Positions 61,052-64,000 of a DNA stretch of 64,000 nucleotides are shown here, one piece after another (position 1 is the first letter of the stretch; each line of letters starts with the position of its first letter). The stretch comes from Dyadobacter jiangsuensis (GTDB taxonomy: Bacteria; Bacteroidota; Bacteroidia; Cytophagales; Spirosomataceae). Made by a program: the position numbers and the translations under genes. The notes beneath the pieces are model-generated. The model saw nothing but the letters and a program-made list of their open reading frames with translations. It made no database searches and was not told where the DNA came from. Where the stretch lies: NCBI RefSeq assembly GCF_003014695.1, contig NZ_PYAS01000005.1:248001-312000 (forward strand), written 5' to 3'.

Positions 61052-61468
61052 ATGCCAGCTTCAAGTTTTGACGCTTATTTCACCTGGGATGGCGGCCCGT
61101 CGGGCGACGGCATCGCCGTGATCTCATGCAGCTATTCCCTGTCTCAATCCACCGACGATAAAGGACGTGTTTCTTCCAAAGTGTATGGCGGAAATGTCTT
61201 TATACAAGTTGACTCTTCCAGCGCCGACGACAGTAAGAGCCTCTGGGAGTGGATGGTAGACCCGGACGGAAAAAAGTCGTCCGCCAAGATCACTTTCAAG
61301 AATGTGGACGAAGAGCAGACCCAAAAGGAGCTCGAACTCACCGATGTGTACTGCGTGCAATATGCGGAGAGCTTCGTAGAAACCGGCTCGATGCCGATGA
61401 CTACCAGCATAACGCTGTCGGCACGCGAAATCAAGCTGTTCGGTACCCCGCACACCAACCGCTGGTAA
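61052..61468 (+). CDS. tssD: T6SS tube protein TssD (Hcp), copy 3
   Basis: A 138-residue TssD-family protein: SSFDAYFTWDGGPSGDGIAV, then DDSKSLWEWMVDPDGKKSSA, ELTDVYCVQYAESFVETG (the Cys-containing conserved strand) and SITLSAREIKLFG at the end. It differs clearly in sequence from copies 1 and 2, so the system has three distinct tube proteins in one locus. Preceded by a 47-nt gap after vgrG; a REP-like palindrome follows it. Confidence 0.85.
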   Translation: MPASSFDAYFTWDGGPSGDGIAVISCSYSLSQSTDDKGRVSSKVYGGNVFIQVDSSSADDSKSLWEWMVDPDGKKSSAKITFKNVDEEQTQKELELTDVYCVQYAESFVETGSMPMTTSITLSAREIKLFGTPHTNRW

Positions 61469-61474
61469 GCGACT

Positions 61475-61535
61475 GTCACGCTGAGCGAAGTCGAAGTGCG
61501 GTACGGTACCAGCCTTCGACTACGCTCAGGCTGAC
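61475..61535. repeat. Long imperfect palindrome (GTCACGCTGAGCGAAG type)
   Basis: Left arm GTCACGCTGAGCGAAGTCGA (61475-61494) and right arm TCGACTACGCTCAGGCTGAC (61516-61535) pair over about 20 bp with few mismatches. It lies between convergent tssD copy 3 and tssN. Palindromes of this exact type recur between genes in many unrelated bacteria. It may work as a bidirectional transcript end. Confidence 0.8.
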
Positions 61536-61559
61536 TGTACCGTTCAACATGACAATGCC

Positions 61560-62327
61560 CTATCCACGCACCGCCACGATCGTTTCATTATCGACAATGT
61601 GGTTGGCCTGAAATGTAAGGTCCGGATCCATGTAAACGCGGCGCTTGTACCAGGGCTGTTTTTTGTAGAAAAGCCAACCGTAAGGGGTACCATCGGGCGC
61701 GAGGTATTCCACCGGGCTGCCGGGATTGCGGTCGTTGTAGTCGTTCAAGAAGATAAAAAACAGCTCGCCAAAGAGCATCGAATGCGGCGCCTTGGCACGA
61801 AAGTTCGTAAATGCGGCTTCATCGGCCTTTTTGGTAAACTCAAACTGGATCACCAGCACCCGGGAAAGATCGAGGAGGTCCATATCCGGCAATGGCTGGC
61901 CCACGGGATAATACCATTTTTTGTATTCTCTGGCCGGTATTTCGAGGTAGCTCTGGTAAACCCTGGCTACAAAAACCGGGAAAACAAAGCCCACCAGCGC
62001 GGTAGCCATACCAATGCCTTTGAAAAGCTCCTGGGCTATTTTATGGTAAACAAAAATGATGGCTAATGCGGTAACCAATGTGATCAGCAATGTAAAACCG
62101 ATTGCACGAGCCGAACGGCTTTCAAAGAGACTCCCAAACCATTGTGAAAGGAGGTAAATGTGCAGAATCCCGAACACGAGAAAGCAGCCTACTGCCATCG
62201 GATAGGCGTCGCGGTAGTCGACCACCCAAAAGCCCAGTGCTCCTACCAATGTCAGCACGGCTATCAGAACGACTGCATACAATAGTTGGAGACGTTGCGT
62301 GACAGTTTTAACAAACGGAAGGTTCAT
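61560..62327 (-). CDS. tssN: T6SS subtype iii inner-membrane protein TssN
   Basis: A 255-residue protein (ATG 62327; the upstream in-frame start adds 10 residues without a better context). Four membrane helices (about residues 12-150) are followed by a C-terminal soluble domain with LFGELFFIFLNDYNDRN and PVEYLAPDGTPYGWLFYKK, the segment I recognise from TssN of Bacteroidota T6SS. TssN is thought to belong to the membrane platform replacing TssL/TssM. Uniquely in this locus it is on the minus strand, so it needs its own promoter, in the 78-nt divergent spacer shared with tssE. Confidence 0.82.
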   Translation of the reverse strand: MNLPFVKTVTQRLQLLYAVVLIAVLTLVGALGFWVVDYRDAYPMAVGCFLVFGILHIYLLSQWFGSLFESRSARAIGFTLLITLVTALAIIFVYHKIAQELFKGIGMATALVGFVFPVFVARVYQSYLEIPAREYKKWYYPVGQPLPDMDLLDLSRVLVIQFEFTKKADEAAFTNFRAKAPHSMLFGELFFIFLNDYNDRNPGSPVEYLAPDGTPYGWLFYKKQPWYKRRVYMDPDLTFQANHIVDNETIVAVRG

Positions 62328-62405
62328 CGGAGGCGTGGGAAGTTGGTGAACAAACAAAAATAAGCCAGACTTTCATTAATACAACCACAATTTATTAAAC
62401 GCCGG

Positions 62406-62834
62406 ATGGAAGATCAAAACTATTCTTTGCCGCTCGCGCTCGACCGCATCGTGGCCGGCCTGCCGCATCCGAAATGCCCTGACCGTGAGGCCATCCACCA
62501 GCATTTATATCTGCTAATGGTAACCCACTTCGACGAAAACCGTTTCGACAGCCGTTACGGCTGTGCGCTTTGGGAACATGACTTCTCTGTTTTGTCCCAG
62601 ATCAAATGGAAAGACCTCATCCGCGAATCGCTCGAAGAAGCAGTGAGCACCTACGAGACCAGGCTTACCAATGTGAAAATCAGGGTCGAAATGGAAGAAT
62701 TTGAGGTTTTAAGCAAAACCAACAACTATATCCGCAAACGCGTGGGCATTGAAATCAAGGCTACCATACGGCGAACCAACGAACCATTCGTATTCTTCGA
62801 GCGCATTTTCATATCCCCTTTATCCATCGAATAA
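62406..62834 (+). CDS. tssE: T6SS baseplate subunit TssE (gp25-like)
   Basis: A 142-residue gp25-like baseplate protein: ALDRIVAGLPHPKCPDREAI at the N-terminus, then FDSRYGCALWEHDF, the characteristic gp25 helix/loop, and a C-terminal beta sheet (IRVEMEEFEVLS, RVGIEIKATIRRT, FERIFISPLSIE). It starts sheath assembly by docking onto TssF/TssG. It ends 1 nt before tssF and is divergent from tssN. Confidence 0.85.
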   Translation: MEDQNYSLPLALDRIVAGLPHPKCPDREAIHQHLYLLMVTHFDENRFDSRYGCALWEHDFSVLSQIKWKDLIRESLEEAVSTYETRLTNVKIRVEMEEFEVLSKTNNYIRKRVGIEIKATIRRTNEPFVFFERIFISPLSIE

Positions 62835-62835
62835 T

Positions 62836-64000
62836 ATGCCCGAAACGATAAGTTATACCAAGGAGAACATCTCCCGCCGGCTGATCAGGCGCTGTGCCGA
62901 GCTCTGGGGCATCGACGACGCCCAGGCCGACCATTTTGATCCGCTCGTGCGGCTGCTGGTGGAGGCATGTGCGGTGGAATTTGAAAAGGTAGGACAGGAA
63001 ATCGAGCATACGGAGCTCCGGCTGATGACGCGCCTAGCCGAAATCCTTTCTCCCGAAACCCATAATGCACCCCAACCCGCCACGGCCATCGTGCAGGCGC
63101 GCCCGCAGGAACCCACCGGCTGGATCGAACCGGAAAATCAGCTCACGGGCAAGCGTACCAATGTACGCAAGGGCGAATCCACCGAAGTCCATTTTGCTCC
63201 GGCCGATCGCTACCCGCTCGTGAATGCGAGCATCGTGCAATTTGCGACACCACAAGGGCTATTCGTCATAGAAAAAGGCGCAAAAACATTGACTGCCAAA
63301 ACATTACCCCAGCCGGGCGGCGAACAGAGTATTTGGATCGGGCTGGAAATAGAGCCGGGCATTACTTCCTGGGAGGGCTTCCGGTTCTATTTCGATTGGG
63401 CTGGCGACCCCGCAGAATATCAATACCGCGAGTTCCTTCAAGCGACGAACTGGCAATGGAACACTAAGATGCTTCCCATCCTGCATGGTTTACAGGACAA
63501 TGCCGTAGACGATTCCATTCTGATCTATCACAACAGCTTCGTCCGCATCCACAGCAGCGATTCCTGGGAGAAGGGTAAACTGAAAACCGAGCCCTATCCC
63601 GACGCATTTGAAGGCATGTTCGATACCCGGACCTTGCAAACACTGAAAAGGCCCTTAACATGGATCCGAATCACCTGGCCGGCCATATTTCCGGCGGCAG
63701 GATTTGAACAAATGAATGTTTCGCTGAACGCATTTCCCGTGCAGAACAAGCAGCTCAACAAAATCACCTACCGCCTGCAAACCGGCCTGAATGGCATTGC
63801 ACTACCCAGCGGCGACGCTTTTATGGGTATTCAAAGTGTGGTTAACCAAAAGAATCAGGCTTATACGGCCTCCGAAAAAAGCCTCTATACCGACGAAGAA
63901 ACACCGTCTAATGGCGGTGCATCACAATTGGGCGTCTCGCCAGGGGGTGCAGCGCGTATCTACACACTGCGCAGGCAAGGCATCGGCCGTTTCGATAAGC
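62836..64000 (+). CDS. tssF: T6SS baseplate subunit TssF, 5' part
   Basis: The first 388 codons of a large baseplate protein; the frame is still open at the window end. The N-terminus reads RRCAELWGIDD and FDPLVRLLVEACAVEFEKVG, then IEHTELRLMTRLAEILSPE, matching the helical N-terminal core of TssF (compare DP.VERLLEG.AFL..R). The rest alternates beta strands typical of the gp6-like fold. It begins 1 nt after tssE (TAA-T-ATG), and tssG is expected next, outside the window. Confidence 0.82.
   Translation, partial: MPETISYTKENISRRLIRRCAELWGIDDAQADHFDPLVRLLVEACAVEFEKVGQEIEHTELRLMTRLAEILSPETHNAPQPATAIVQARPQEPTGWIEPENQLTGKRTNVRKGESTEVHFAPADRYPLVNASIVQFATPQGLFVIEKGAKTLTAKTLPQPGGEQSIWIGLEIEPGITSWEGFRFYFDWAGDPAEYQYREFLQATNWQWNTKMLPILHGLQDNAVDDSILIYHNSFVRIHSSDSWEKGKLKTEPYPDAFEGMFDTRTLQTLKRPLTWIRITWPAIFPAAGFEQMNVSLNAFPVQNKQLNKITYRLQTGLNGIALPSGDAFMGIQSVVNQKNQAYTASEKSLYTDEETPSNGGASQLGVSPGGAARIYTLRRQGIGRFDK

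Noticed and set aside
43059-64000. The locus as an extracellular contractile injection system or prophage tail
   Set aside because: TssK, TssF, TssN, ClpV and Hcp-type TssD are present together; no tape-measure, tail-fibre, lysis or packaging genes were seen.

Overview
The window looks like a stretch of chromosome from a Bacteroidota bacterium of the order Cytophagales, probably Dyadobacter or a close relative. This is inferred from gene content: a type IX secretion (T9SS) C-terminal sorting domain, a TonB receptor paired with a DUF4249 lipoprotein, BshC (bacillithiol), Bacteroidota-type promoters (TTG - about 20 nt - TAnnTTTG) and a Bacteroidota-type (subtype iii) type VI secretion system. 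No rRNA, tRNA, transposase or CRISPR array was recognised.

Positions 1-43000 are mostly housekeeping and metabolism. In order: the 3' part of a B12-dependent ribonucleotide reductase, a small XRE regulator, purB, an aquaglyceroporin, a giant alpha-2-macroglobulin-like lipoprotein with an intact thioester motif, ispH, an ECF sigma factor with a putative anti-sigma protein and a DUF4097-like protein, bshC, an acyl-CoA dehydrogenase, a GT2-GT4-T9SS-substrate operon, a thiolase, a PspC protein, secA, psd, a rhomboid protease, a polyprenyl synthase, a class IV aminotransferase, lipoproteins, thiL, a cytochrome b5-like protein, a GlcNAc-kinase-like protein, a histidine kinase/response regulator pair, rpmB, folK, a TonB receptor plus DUF4249 protein, and a DmpA-type peptidase. 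The acyl-CoA dehydrogenase and the thiolase, 6.5 kb apart, share a near-identical palindromic operator (GTATGC-N2-GCATAC), which suggests a common fatty-acid-degradation regulator encoded elsewhere.

Positions 43059 to the window end are a T6SS subtype iii locus. It opens with two LuxR-type regulators, one with a degenerate receiver and one only 60 residues long. Then come tssK, a tssO-like gene and tssH (ClpV). Next are two signal-less enzyme-like genes that look like effectors: a C/H-dyad cysteine hydrolase and a metzincin with HEFGHTLGLNH. They are followed by two paralogous lipoproteins and three secreted envelope proteins, one with an OmpA peptidoglycan-binding domain. Then follow PAAR, tssB, tssC, two tssD (Hcp) genes, vgrG, a third tssD, tssN on the opposite strand, tssE and the start of tssF (cut by the window edge). 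TssJ/L/M are absent, as expected for this subtype. I could not recognise canonical TssP, TssQ or TssR; the lipoprotein/OmpA block may be the local trans-envelope module.

Intergenic spaces carry several unrelated families of short-period inverted repeats and REP-like palindromes. Several lie inside or beside the T6SS operons (tssK/tssO, tssB/tssC, tssD/tssN).
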